A stretch of 34,330 nucleotides of DNA from Limisphaerales bacterium. GTDB lineage: Bacteria > Verrucomicrobiota > Verrucomicrobiia > Limisphaerales > UBA11358. The translations under genes were made by a program, and so were the position numbers. The DNA lies in contig DAIDJC010000002.1 in assembly GCA_027451565.1 (NCBI GenBank), positions 6,737 through 41,066 of the forward strand, in the 5' to 3' direction. Positions 25,530-34,330 of the stretch are shown one piece after another. The notes beneath the pieces are model-generated. The model was not told the DNA's origin and ran no database searches. It worked only from the letters and a program-made list of their open reading frames with translations. The stretch's first letter is position 1, and each line of letters begins with the position of its first letter.

Positions 25530-26413
25530 GGGGTGGATTTGGTTCCTGCGCGGTTGACCGGGCGCGGCTCGCGCCGGGTGATCACCGCAGGACCTGATGG
25601 ATGGTTGACTTCCTTGAACTGGGCTCGCAGCCAGGCCAGCACGCCGTGCGGACGTGCCGGGCGCAAAATGATGGACGTAAGAAAGGCGCGCAACTCCTCG
25701 GGGGTGACCCCGCGCACCAATTGACCCTTGTAGGCGTATGAAATCATGCCGGTTTCCTCGGAAACCACCATCACCAGCGCGTCTGTTTCTTCGGAGAGAC
25801 CGATAGCCGCCCGATGCCGGGTGCCAAGGGTTTTATTCAGGTCCGAACGCTGGGTGAGAGGGAAGATGCAGGCGGCGTAGGCGATCCGATCCCCCTTGAT
25901 GATCACCCCGCCGTCGTGGATGGCGTTGTTGGGAAAGAAAATGGTTTCCAGCATCTCGGAAGTCGCTTCGCAGTCCACTTTGATCCCGGATTCCACCGCT
26001 TCTTGAAGCTGGATGGATTGCTCCACGGCGATCAGCGCGCCAATACGGACATCGGCAAGCCTTTCGCAAGTCTGGATGATGACCTCCATGCTCTCCCGTT
26101 GTTCGCTGGCGGTGGCGAAAAGGGGAAGATTGCCCAACTCTCCGAGCATGCGTCTTAGTTCGGGTTGGAAAATGACCAAGGCGCCGAATACGATGAAAAC
26201 GGAGGCGCTGCCCAGCAGCCAGCGTAGCACCTTGAGGTCCAGGATGGTGGTGGCGGCTACCACGACCAGAAGAACCACAAAAAAACCGATCACCACCGGC
26301 CAGCCCCGCGTGCCGCGCACAATCCGCAAAGCAAAATAGATGAGGACCGCGAGGATGAGGATTTCCACCGCGTGCCGCCAACCGTCTTCAAAATCAGGCC
26401 AGTTAAGCCACAT
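25526..26413 (-). CDS. cdaA: Diadenylate cyclase (c-di-AMP synthase), CdaA type
   Basis: This 295-residue protein has three N-terminal membrane segments (about 17-82) and a DAC domain. The catalytic motifs are intact: DGG at 167-169 (HDGGVIIKG) and GTRHRAA at 197-203. It joins two ATP into cyclic di-AMP at the cytoplasmic face. c-di-AMP controls potassium and osmotic balance and cell-wall homeostasis. The C-terminal 40 residues are basic and Pro-rich, probably disordered. The gene overlaps folP by 11 bp upstream and the ybbR gene by 4 bp downstream, so all are co-translated from one mRNA. This c-di-AMP module is intact in its gene order with glmM. Confidence 0.95.
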   Translation of the reverse strand: MWLNWPDFEDGWRHAVEILILAVLIYFALRIVRGTRGWPVVIGFFVVLLVVVAATTILDLKVLRWLLGSASVFIVFGALVIFQPELRRMLGELGNLPLFATASEQRESMEVIIQTCERLADVRIGALIAVEQSIQLQEAVESGIKVDCEATSEMLETIFFPNNAIHDGGVIIKGDRIAYAACIFPLTQRSDLNKTLGTRHRAAIGLSEETDALVMVVSEETGMISYAYKGQLVRGVTPEELRAFLTSIILRPARPHGVLAWLRAQFKEVNHPSGPAVITRREPRPVNRAGTKSTP

Positions 26414-27283
26414 GTGATTGTTGGTTCATCACTGCCCGGGTCATGCGCAGAGCCTGAACAGTGGCTGCCACATCGTGTACCCGCACCATTTGTGCGCCTG
26501 CTTGAACGGCCAGGACGGCACAGGCCAGGGAAGCTGGCAGCCGTTCATCGGCTTTCGCCCCGCACACGGCACCCAGAAACGATTTCCTGGAAACTCCCAC
26601 CATGACCGGGCGGTGACGCCGCACAAACTGTCCCATTCCGCCAAGCAGAAGCAGGTTGTGTTCCAAGGTTTTGCCAAAACCGACCCCTGGATCGAGCACG
26701 ACTTGTTCCAAAGATACACCATGAAAGGGCAGCGCAGCCAGTCGTTCGTCAAAAAAACGACCCACCTCGGCCACCACATCCTTGTAGCGGGGATGATCTT
26801 GCATGGTTTCAGGATCGCCTTGGGAATGAGTGCAAATATAGCCGGCGCCATAGGCCGCCACTGCTTCCAGCATGGCGGAAATTCGGCGGTAGGACCCGAC
26901 ATCGTTCACCAGACTGGCTCCGGCAGCCAAGGCGGCCCGTGCCACGGCAGGCTTGCGTGAATCAATGGATATGGGCACGGAAACCCGGCCGGCCAAAACC
27001 TTCACCACGGGTATAACTCGCGCCAGTTCCTCCGATTCAGGCACCGGCACCGCTCCGGGGCGGGTGGATTCACCGCCTATGTCAAGAATGTCCGCCCCTT
27101 CCAAAACCAGCCGTTCGGCATGCTCAATGGCCGCATCCACATCCAAAAAGCGCCCCCCGTCTGAAAACGAATCGGGCGTCACATTCACAATGCCCATGAC
27201 AAGGGCCGGTCGAGGAAACCTGAATTCGAATTGTCGGGCGCGCAAGAGCATGGGTTCAGGCGGCTCAACGGCTGCCCAGTCGC

Positions 27284-27287
<4 letters not shown>
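26403..27287 (-). CDS. folP: Dihydropteroate synthase
   Basis: This TIM-barrel enzyme joins p-aminobenzoate to dihydropterin pyrophosphate in folate synthesis. The motifs are MGIVNVTPDSFSDGG, DIGGESTRPGA, ISIDSRKP, DPGVGFGKTLEHN, GVSRKSFLG and RVHDVAATVQ near the C-terminus. The upstream start is a TTG at 27287, which overlaps the UXS stop and has AGGA eight bases before it. An ATG at 27251 also gives a family-like N-terminus (MLLRARQFEF). Both are possible, with the TTG slightly favoured by the ribosome-binding site. Length is 294 residues from the TTG, which is usual. Confidence 0.95.
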
Positions 27288-28243
<956 letters not shown>

Positions 28244-28248
28244 GTGAA

Positions 28249-29163
28249 TTACTTGCGTTGAAAGTAAAAGGAGCTGCCGGTTAATTCAAATTCCTGACCC
28301 AAGGACAACCCGCTTAATTTTTCCCTCAAGATGGCTGATTGCCGCGCCAGCAAATGCAGGGGCAAGCAAACATTAAAAGAGTGGTTGAAGGCAAGGAAAT
28401 TCTCCAGAAAATATTGCTCGTTCCAGAACTGTTTCCGCTGAACGGAGAAGGCGAGGGGGTATTCGTAGGGGGAAAAGATATCGTGGACATGAACGAATGT
28501 GCCTGCCTTCAAGGATGGATACAATTTTTCAAACTCGAACTGCACATCGCTGCCAAACTTATAGACGTGGCTTGAATCCACAAATAGAAACCCGCAACCC
28601 TCCAGAAGTTCAGGCAGGTCAAGAGTCTGTAATTCCTGGCGGATGGGGCGAAAGCGAACCCCCTTCAGTAAAAATTCATGAGTGAGCCGTGCGTAGGGAT
28701 CAATGGAGATAATCTCGCAGCCTGCTCCGGTCTCTTCAGCGTTTTTTTCCAGGGCGGCAAGGGCTATCCTGGTGGATGACCCCTGGCCTATCTCAATCAT
28801 GCGAGGTGGTTTCAAATCCCTCAAAAAGGCATATAAAAAAAGTGAGTCCAGCCCGTGGAAATAAAAGTTTTGTTCTGTGAAGCCAAAGCGTCCGCGTTCC
28901 TGTGCGTATTCATGGCCATAGTTGGACACCAGCCGGGCGGCGAATTTTTCCGACTGGTCAAGCATCCAATCCACCGCCGGAAGGTTGCGGGGCTCATCTG
29001 AATATTTACGGGCCATTTCACGCGTGTCCGGAGTCAGGTCATAAAAGTGGTTCCCTGTAATGTGAAACCCCATCTTTTGAAACAAATCAAAGAGAAAAAT
29101 TCGCGCCACATAGCGTTGAAACGCGTTTTTTTCGTGGAACAATTTGTAGATTCTCTCTTTCAT
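28249..29163 (-). CDS. Class I SAM-dependent methyltransferase
   Basis: This 304-residue protein has the SAM-binding motif MIEIGQGSSTRIALAAL, the second acidic strand IISIDPYARLT and a GCGFLFVDSSHVYKFGSDV strand, as in the Methyltransf_24 group. The long N-terminal part and C-terminal aromatic-rich segment (FWNEQYFLENFLAFNHSF) match proteins found in polysaccharide clusters. It may methylate a sugar or glycan precursor. The family is reasonably clear; the substrate is not. Its stop lies 5 bp before UXS, and the sugar transferase gene ends 12 bp upstream. Confidence 0.82.
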   Translation of the reverse strand: MKERIYKLFHEKNAFQRYVARIFLFDLFQKMGFHITGNHFYDLTPDTREMARKYSDEPRNLPAVDWMLDQSEKFAARLVSNYGHEYAQERGRFGFTEQNFYFHGLDSLFLYAFLRDLKPPRMIEIGQGSSTRIALAALEKNAEETGAGCEIISIDPYARLTHEFLLKGVRFRPIRQELQTLDLPELLEGCGFLFVDSSHVYKFGSDVQFEFEKLYPSLKAGTFVHVHDIFSPYEYPLAFSVQRKQFWNEQYFLENFLAFNHSFNVCLPLHLLARQSAILREKLSGLSLGQEFELTGSSFYFQRK

Positions 29164-29175
29164 GGTGTGTTTGAT

Positions 29176-30582
29176 TCAACGCGCTCCGGTGGCACCCAAA
29201 ACAGCGGGCAGGGTTCGCAGCAAGATCAGCAAGTCAAGCCAGATGGACCAGTTGTCAATGTATTCGAGGTCCATGCGCACCCAGTCTTTGAAATCCTTGA
29301 TCTGATTGCGTCCACTGACCTGCCATAGACACGTCAGCCCTGGTTTGACGCTCAGTCGGCGGCGATGGGCCAGATCATTGAATCGCTTTACCTCATCCAC
29401 TGGCAGCGGGCGTGGGCCCACCAGGCTCATGTCCCCCCGCAGGACGTTCCATAATTGGGGCAGTTCGTCCAAACTGTATTTGCGAAGCCATCTGCCGAGG
29501 GGCGTGATGCGCGGATCATTGGTCACCTTGAAAACAGGTCCGGTCATTTCATTCATCGCGGCCAACTCATGTTTGGTTTGTTCCGCATTGGAGCACATGG
29601 TCCGGAATTTGAGGATGGTGAATGGGGCCCCGTTCCGACCGGAGCGCTGCTGGCGGAACAGCACCGGTCCCGGCGAGGTGATTTTAATGGCAACAGCCAG
29701 CACAGGAAGAACGGGAATGATGGTGAGAGCAAGGAGCAGGGTGGCGGCCACAATCCAATCCATTAAACCTTTCACCAGAATCTGCCACGAATTTTCCGGG
29801 GCGCTGCGAAAGATCAAGAGGGGCTGGCCCAGAATCTCATCAAAACTGGCGCGGGCAATCTGCGTGGTGAAGAAATCGGCCACCAGCCAGGCTTCAACCC
29901 CCTCGGTTTCGCAGAGTTGGATGACGTTTTCCACGCGGTCCAGTTGAATTTTCCGGGCGCTGACGAGCACCCCGCTGACGGAGTGCTCGTGGAGCATTTC
30001 AATAAGATGGGCGTGGGAATCTGATTCGAGATTGAATTCGGCGGCCACCTGGATGCTTTCACTGGCCCGCGTCTCCAGCAGTTGGCGGAGCCGTTTTATT
30101 TCCGAGGGTATGCCAGCAAGCAGTATTCGTCTTTGGTATTGTGACCTGGCCAGCCGGCTGTTAAGCACCCACCGCAGCGCCTCCTCCTTGGTGTAAACCA
30201 ATCCGAAACTGATCAGGCCAAACAGCGTCATGACGCCGCGCGGGACCACGATTTTAAGCAGGTAAATGAGCAAAACCAGACCGATGGTTACAATCAGGCA
30301 TCCCCGCATCAGGGACCACATCATGACGGGACGGGAACCCGTGAGGCTACGGCTGTAAAAACCTTGTGATCCCAGGATGGAGGGAACAAATGGAAAAATG
30401 GCCAGATAAAGCCACGCCACGTGATAAAGGGTGTCGCCCGAAACCGCATCCATACCCAAGAAAGCGTGGGAAAAACGCTCGTTGCCCCGCAGTAAAAAAG
30501 AGATTCCAAAAGCAATGGCAAACAGGCAGACATCGGCCGCCTGTTGGATTTGTGTCCGGAAACGATGGTCGCGCTGGAGCAT
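29176..30582 (-). CDS. Polyprenyl-phosphate sugar-1-phosphate transferase (priming glycosyltransferase)
   Basis: This 468-residue protein has four to five N-terminal membrane segments, a cytosolic CoA-binding-like region, one further hydrophobic segment (about 275-305) and the bacterial sugar transferase domain. The motifs are FRQQRSGRNGAPFTILKFRT, LRKYSLDELPQLWNVLRGD, MSLVGPRPLP and VKPGLTCLWQVSGRN. It transfers a sugar-1-phosphate to undecaprenyl phosphate and starts repeat-unit assembly on the inner membrane. It lies between the EpsI-like gene (30-bp gap) and the methyltransferase (12-bp gap). It is the first committed step of the polysaccharide encoded here. Confidence 0.93.
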   Translation of the reverse strand: MLQRDHRFRTQIQQAADVCLFAIAFGISFLLRGNERFSHAFLGMDAVSGDTLYHVAWLYLAIFPFVPSILGSQGFYSRSLTGSRPVMMWSLMRGCLIVTIGLVLLIYLLKIVVPRGVMTLFGLISFGLVYTKEEALRWVLNSRLARSQYQRRILLAGIPSEIKRLRQLLETRASESIQVAAEFNLESDSHAHLIEMLHEHSVSGVLVSARKIQLDRVENVIQLCETEGVEAWLVADFFTTQIARASFDEILGQPLLIFRSAPENSWQILVKGLMDWIVAATLLLALTIIPVLPVLAVAIKITSPGPVLFRQQRSGRNGAPFTILKFRTMCSNAEQTKHELAAMNEMTGPVFKVTNDPRITPLGRWLRKYSLDELPQLWNVLRGDMSLVGPRPLPVDEVKRFNDLAHRRRLSVKPGLTCLWQVSGRNQIKDFKDWVRMDLEYIDNWSIWLDLLILLRTLPAVLGATGAR

Positions 30583-30612
30583 TAGTACGGGTTGGTCAAA
30601 TGGGTTTGGATG

Positions 30613-31359
30613 TCATGGTGCGGTCAACCTCCCGGGGGACGCTTTTGGCAACATCTGAAATTCGGGGACTGCAGCGCGGAGGAATTCTTTCATGAGGCCA
30701 AAGGTGGCATCCTCCTGCCCTGGGTCGCAGGAAGCAAACAGGGAGATATAGGCCCAACGGTCCAAAGTCCCCCTCGTTATCAAATCCCTTGGTATATACC
30801 AGATTTTCCATTTCCAGGATTTGGCCGTGATGTTGAGGTTGTCCACGAACCAATACACATAGACGCCGTTGACCGGATGGGGTTGTCCATCGGTGCCGGT
30901 GACGGATTTGGTGGTGATGATCCGGTTGACGGTGAGTTGGTAGGGAAAAGGACGGGTCATTGGAACCTTCTCCACCGTGGTGAACTGGTTCTCGATATCC
31001 CAACCCTGGCTGGGCATGCAAATTTCCGGGTTGTGGATGCTTGAGCGATCGTTGCCCATGACCACGACGCTCATTTCGCAAAATAATCCATTGGTTCCGC
31101 TGTAGGAGCGAATGCGGAAGCTTGTATCCTGGGGCAGATAGTTTTCAAGCACCGTTTCATTGTTGGTGAGGATGAAGGATTTATATCCGGGCACGGAGTC
31201 TGGGAGGATAATTTCGCCCCGCATCTGGCCGGGATGGCTCACGAATTTGACACCCGGGGCGTCCAGGCGCTGATGCGATTGCTGGTAAGAAAGGAAAAAG
31301 GCCAGCGCGGCCATGAGAATCAGCAGGCATGCTCCTGAGATGAGTGGGGCGGGTTTCAT
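30613..31359 (-). CDS. EpsI-like exosortase-associated protein
   Basis: This 248-residue protein has one N-terminal membrane segment (LISGACLLILMAALAFFLSY) and an extracytoplasmic EpsI/DUF3485-type domain. The IHNPEICMPSQGWDIEN block is its hallmark, and a long VYWFVDNLNITAK strand region follows. EpsI-like proteins are encoded beside or fused to exosortases in exopolysaccharide/PEP-CTERM loci; their role is unclear. The ATG at 31359 overlaps the exosortase stop by four bases, so this start is preferred over an upstream in-frame ATG that would overlap by 85 bp. Confidence 0.85.
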   Translation of the reverse strand: MKPAPLISGACLLILMAALAFFLSYQQSHQRLDAPGVKFVSHPGQMRGEIILPDSVPGYKSFILTNNETVLENYLPQDTSFRIRSYSGTNGLFCEMSVVVMGNDRSSIHNPEICMPSQGWDIENQFTTVEKVPMTRPFPYQLTVNRIITTKSVTGTDGQPHPVNGVYVYWFVDNLNITAKSWKWKIWYIPRDLITRGTLDRWAYISLFASCDPGQEDATFGLMKEFLRAAVPEFQMLPKASPGRLTAP

Positions 31360-32474
31360 ACAGGGTTTCCACCTTGGGCCGCGGATTGCGGCTTGTCGTT
31401 GCCAAGATTTTCCAGCCAGCGCGAGAGCATGATCATGCAAAGGATGGCCACAAGAATGGTGATAAAACCAAATTTATTTTCCACCGCTTTTCCCGCATCC
31501 TGCCCAAAGGTTTCTGCCATGAAAATGGTGAAGGAGAGCCTCACCACGTTTCCCGCCACGGCCAGTGGCACGGCGGAGAGAATGAGGGCAAAACGTTTCC
31601 ACGGGTTTTTAAAATGGATAAAACCGTAGATGGTGGTGAGCGCCAGCAGGGCCACCATGCTGTGAATACCGCTGCAGGCGGCAGCCACTTCAAAGGCAAA
31701 GGTGTGGTCGGCATCAAAAATCTGTGTGCCATCGCGCACCAGGTCGGGAGCCAGGCCCAGGTGGCCGATCATGTAAACAATCCATGAAACCATGAGGCGC
31801 AGACGGAGGGTGAGCCAATTGGCCGCATCGCCCGCCGGGTAGCAAAAGAGCAGGAATAAAAATGGAAAAAGACTGGTTTTCATCCAATGCCTGCCCCAAG
31901 CCAGACCGGCCAGGCCAAAAAGTCCGGTCAGGAAGGCAATGAGCGACAATTTCGTTTCCTGAACCACAAACCCCAAAAGATGGGTGGCCAAAGCAGCCAA
32001 AACCACCAGGGATGCCGGCCACCAAAAAGCCAATTTGCCCGCCACTAATTCATTGCGCCGCCACCAGAAAAGAACCAGCACCACAAATGGAATCAACAAC
32101 CCATGCTGGTCATCCGCCAGTGGCGAGGTGTAAATATCAAACAACCAGGCAAAAAGGGAATGTGTGGAAATATAACCAAGGGTGGCATTGCCAAAAAATG
32201 CGAAAAGCAGAACCCAGGCAGTGGTCAGGATCAGGAAAAAAGCGCGGTTTGGAAGCTTTCTCCACTGCTCCTGGCAGCGGTAAATCAGCACGCCCACGGC
32301 TGCCACCAGCGCGGCGCCAAATAGATAAAGAGGCATGGAACCGCCACCCCTGAATTGGGAGCCGGTGTAATAATAGGCCACTGCCAAAAGGCCCAAAAAA
32401 CCAACTTCATGTGGCCAGAGTACGCCTCCAATGGGCGGCTGTCGTAGTCCTGCCTTTGCTTCGGTATCTGCCAT
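31356..32474 (-). CDS. Exosortase/archaeosortase-family membrane cysteine protease
   Basis: This 372-residue protein has about eight to nine membrane segments. It carries the conserved AAACSGIHSM motif with the putative nucleophile Cys267 and the GNVVRLSF motif with Arg312. Exosortases cleave C-terminal sorting tails (PEP-CTERM type) of surface proteins in organisms making exopolysaccharide. The third catalytic residue, usually a His before a GxxxF segment, is not evident: the equivalent stretch reads VENKFGFITI, with Glu332 where His is expected. The gene is followed by its EpsI-like partner with a 4-bp overlap. No PEP-CTERM tail was seen in the proteins of this window. Confidence 0.88.
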   Translation of the reverse strand: MADTEAKAGLRQPPIGGVLWPHEVGFLGLLAVAYYYTGSQFRGGGSMPLYLFGAALVAAVGVLIYRCQEQWRKLPNRAFFLILTTAWVLLFAFFGNATLGYISTHSLFAWLFDIYTSPLADDQHGLLIPFVVLVLFWWRRNELVAGKLAFWWPASLVVLAALATHLLGFVVQETKLSLIAFLTGLFGLAGLAWGRHWMKTSLFPFLFLLFCYPAGDAANWLTLRLRLMVSWIVYMIGHLGLAPDLVRDGTQIFDADHTFAFEVAAACSGIHSMVALLALTTIYGFIHFKNPWKRFALILSAVPLAVAGNVVRLSFTIFMAETFGQDAGKAVENKFGFITILVAILCMIMLSRWLENLGNDKPQSAAQGGNPV

Positions 32475-32527
32475 TCGAGCCTAAAGCTTTTACCAGCAAA
32501 GCAGCCGCGGCTCAACCTAAAAGGCGG

Positions 32528-33319
32528 TCAAAATCTGCCGCCGCTTTCCCCCTCCAAACGGGAATATTTCCTCCAACCCAGCCATTGCCCCATAAAAAAC
32601 CAGACAAAACGGGGATTGTTTCGAATATAGCGGCCCGCGAGCCTGCGCGGTTCCTGAATAAACCGGAAAAGCCATTCCAAGCCAGACCGCTGAACCCACC
32701 GCGGCGCCTGTCGCACACGGCCACTGTGAAAATCAAATGCCGCCCCCACGCCCACCATCAGTGTGGTTTCCAGCCGGTCAAGGTTATCAACCATGAACCA
32801 CTCCTGTTTTGGGGTGCTTAATCCCACCCAAATGATGTCCGGCCGGCAGGAAGCCACCAAATCCGCCAAGGCCATTTGCTCCTCTGTTGTTAGCGGTCTG
32901 AATGGAGGCGTGTAGGTTCCTGCCACCACCAGTTTGGGATACTTCTTCTTCAAATTGAATGCCAAATCCCCAGCCACACCCGGAGCTCCGCCCAAAAAAA
33001 AGTGCCGGATGTTCTCCTTCTCGCCCCATTCGCAGACTGCCAGCATTAAATCCGGCCCATACACCCGGCCCATTTCGGCATGACCTCGCAGTCGCCCGGC
33101 CCAAACCATGGGCATTCCATCCGGAGTGCAAAGGCCTGCCCGGTTTAAAATGGACCGGAACTGGTCATTCTCTTGCGCTTCCATGACCCCATGAACCCCG
33201 GTCACGCAAATGTAATTCTTTCGCCGCCCAGCCAGGGCCTCGGCCACCCACGTCACCGCTGATGTCAGGTTTAACACACTGATGCCAACCCCCAGCACAT
33301 TGACCTTTTTTACCATCAT
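32528..33319 (-). CDS. WecG/TagA/CpsF-family glycosyltransferase
   Basis: This 263-residue protein adds N-acetylmannosamine-type sugars to a lipid-linked acceptor in cell-surface glycan synthesis. The family blocks are VLGVGISVLNL, YICVTGVHGVMEAQ, TPDGMPMVWAGR, HFFLGGAPGV, PDIIWVGLSTPKQEWFM and the C-terminal QRSGLEWLFRFIQEPRRLAGRY (an 'xGLEWxxRLxxEPxR' motif). The start is one of two adjacent ATGs. It is the first gene of the minus-strand series and ends 53 bp before the exosortase. The divergent glycosyltransferase gene lies 119 bp upstream. Confidence 0.94.
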   Translation of the reverse strand: MMVKKVNVLGVGISVLNLTSAVTWVAEALAGRRKNYICVTGVHGVMEAQENDQFRSILNRAGLCTPDGMPMVWAGRLRGHAEMGRVYGPDLMLAVCEWGEKENIRHFFLGGAPGVAGDLAFNLKKKYPKLVVAGTYTPPFRPLTTEEQMALADLVASCRPDIIWVGLSTPKQEWFMVDNLDRLETTLMVGVGAAFDFHSGRVRQAPRWVQRSGLEWLFRFIQEPRRLAGRYIRNNPRFVWFFMGQWLGWRKYSRLEGESGGRF

Positions 33320-33438
33320 GATTAGAAGGCCCAGAATAAACCAACTCTCCGAAAAGACCAGCCCTGGCCTGAGGTTTTAACCGAAAATCCTTCCTTTCAA
33401 TCGTGCCTTGCCCCACATTCACCGGGCTGTTCGCATTC

Positions 33439-34017
33439 ATGAAACTGCTTGTTTTTGCGCATATTCCCCCGCCGCATCACGGCCAAAGCTACATGGTCAA
33501 ACTCATGCTGGATGGGTTCGGCGGCGATGTGCGCCACCCTTCCAGTTCCAAGCCTTTGGTGGAGGGAATCCAGTGTTACCACGTCAATGCCCGTTTTTCG
33601 AAGGATCTGGCTGCCGTGGGGGAATTTCAAGCCGCCAAGCTCTTCCTTATTTTTTGGTTTTGTCTTCAGGCCATATGGATTCGGTTCCGGCACGGTGTCA
33701 CTTCCCTTTATTATGTGCCCGCACCTGGCAAAAAAAATGCCCTTTACCGGGATTGGCTCATCATGTTGATTTGCAGGCCGTTCTTCAAAAAATTGATTTT
33801 TCATTGGCACGCCGCTGGCCTGGCCAAATGGTTGGAATTTTACTGTAATATCCATCTGCGCTCGATTACCTATCGCCTTTTCAAACCAGTGGATTTGAGC
33901 ATTGTCCTGTCCAAACACACCGTGGCTGATGCCGAGAAATTTTTATCAAGCCGAATTCAAATCCTTCCTTGCGGCATTCCTGATCCATGCCCGGATTTTG
34001 ATGAAACCACCCTGTGA
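33439..34017 (+). CDS. GT4-type glycosyltransferase, truncated after the N-terminal domain
   Basis: The protein has 192 residues from the ATG at 33439, starting LLVFAHIPPPHHGQSYMVK, the opening loop of GT-B glycosyltransferases that bind the acceptor. It includes FHWHAAGLAKW and SIVLSKHTVADAEKF, and ends just after ILPCGIPDPCPDF, which is the usual linker to the donor-binding domain. The C-terminal half (with the EX7E motif) is missing; full members are about 370-400 residues. The sequence after the stop does not resume the missing half in any frame. It probably belongs to the same surface-glycan locus as the divergent wecG-like gene, but would be inactive alone. Confidence 0.78.
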   Translation: MKLLVFAHIPPPHHGQSYMVKLMLDGFGGDVRHPSSSKPLVEGIQCYHVNARFSKDLAAVGEFQAAKLFLIFWFCLQAIWIRFRHGVTSLYYVPAPGKKNALYRDWLIMLICRPFFKKLIFHWHAAGLAKWLEFYCNIHLRSITYRLFKPVDLSIVLSKHTVADAEKFLSSRIQILPCGIPDPCPDFDETTL

Positions 34018-34187
34018 TAGTTTCAAACTTGCTAAATGCAGGTACTGGGGTAACACGCCGTGTAATTGACAAGCAGCTTTCCATTGTCGGTCTTGCTGTA
34101 CGCCGTGGAGAAGCGCGTCTGATAAGCCAGCTAGTTCAGTCTGCTATTAAAGACAATGTAACAACCAAATATTCTGGCAATAAATAA
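34014..34187 (+). CDS. 57-codon ORF of unknown origin, AT-richer than neighbours
   Basis: It starts with GTG at 34014, overlapping the stop of the truncated glycosyltransferase by four bases, and runs to a TAA at 34185-34187. The encoded peptide (…RRVIDKQLSIVGLAVRRGEA…QSAIKDNVTTKYSGNK) is basic and not recognised. It could be the surviving C-terminal tail of a larger gene brought in by recombination. The codon use (ATT, TTA-type, GTA, AAT) differs from the GC-richer genes around it. There is no real ribosome-binding site, so translation is uncertain. Confidence 0.35.
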   Translation: MIVSNLLNAGTGVTRRVIDKQLSIVGLAVRRGEARLISQLVQSAIKDNVTTKYSGNK

Positions 34188-34198
34188 GCGGGATGAAA

Positions 34199-34238
34199 TT
34201 CCGGCAATTTGTAAGCAAACGCTCATCTTTTGCCGGAA
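34199..34238. repeat. Nine-base inverted repeat TTCCGGCAA/TTGCCGGAA
   Basis: The arms are 34199-34207 and 34230-34238, separated by 22 bases. The repeat lies between the AT-richer ORF and the tRNA. It may act as a terminator for the minus-strand tRNA (a TTTC follows on that strand) or mark the end of a mobile element. Confidence 0.4.
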
Positions 34239-34271
34239 GCCACATCTCCGGAATGCACCACTCTGATGTGG

Positions 34272-34330
34272 TGGCGCGCCCGACAGGAATCGAACCTGTG
34301 ACCTTTGGCTTCGGAAACCAACACTCTATC
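34272..34330 (-). tRNA. tRNA-Arg(CCG), 3' part (5' end off the right edge)
   Basis: On the minus strand the sequence has an anticodon stem-loop TTGGT-TTCCGAA-GCCAA with anticodon CCG at positions 34-36. It continues with the variable region, T-arm ACAGG-TTCGAAT-CCTGT, acceptor strand CGGGCGC, discriminator G and an encoded CCA. It aligns closely with the bacterial tRNA-Arg that reads CGG codons. The D-arm and first acceptor strand are only partly present. Confidence 0.95.

Noticed and set aside
33881..34084. 67-codon minus-strand frame across the glycosyltransferase end
   Set aside because: It spans the composition break and is antisense to the glycosyltransferase; no recognisable family.

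Overview
The window looks like chromosomal DNA of a Verrucomicrobiota bacterium, possibly the Pedosphaera/Limisphaerales side of the phylum. This is inferred from several traits: a pseudopilin-like protein with an H-X9-DG motif, Asn/Thr/Ser-rich secreted proteins with an 'LQTSTNLxNW' type C-terminal module, an RHS protein, an exosortase/EpsI pair, generally moderately high GC, and few clear Shine-Dalgarno sites. No rRNA, CRISPR array, complete insertion sequence or prophage was seen.

Bases 1-7080 hold mixed single genes. On the left edge is the 5' part of an RNase III gene (minus strand), directly coupled to a small zinc-ribbon protein. Then come a ROK sugar kinase, a tRNA-dihydrouridine synthase, a divergent Ate/Bpt-like aminoacyl-transferase-fold protein, an ANL (PaaK/CapK-like) adenylate-forming enzyme, a DUF4337-like membrane protein and a MEKHLA-domain protein. 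Bases 7081-17529 are an accessory block: a gene-poor stretch, a small XRE regulator, and, divergent from it, two very large secreted proteins. One is an RHS protein with an N-terminal C39-type cysteine peptidase domain; the other is a 1452-residue mosaic of Ig, propeller-like, DUF4082/DUF11-like, Calx-beta-like and lectin-like modules.

Bases 17554-21181 carry trigger factor followed by a TolC-family outer-membrane factor, and a convergent CPBP/CAAX-type membrane protease. Bases 21468-23653 are the most unusual part: a well-conserved cobalamin riboswitch, a strong intrinsic terminator, and then a two-gene operon encoding a secreted protein of unknown function and a type II pseudopilin-like protein. 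No recognised B12 synthesis or transport gene is present. This makes the pair a candidate vitamin-B12-controlled cell-surface system.

Bases 33319-23713 form one long minus-strand series with overlaps or very short gaps: WecG/TagA glycosyltransferase, exosortase, EpsI-like protein, polyprenyl-phosphate sugar transferase, methyltransferase, UDP-glucuronate decarboxylase, dihydropteroate synthase, diadenylate cyclase CdaA, a YbbR/CdaR protein and GlmM. It joins surface polysaccharide and exosortase functions to folate, c-di-AMP and amino-sugar housekeeping genes. The right edge holds the N-terminal half of a group 4-type glycosyltransferase that stops abruptly, an AT-richer 57-codon ORF of unlike composition, an inverted repeat, and the 3' part of a tRNA-Arg(CCG) gene. 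This arrangement suggests a recombination junction.
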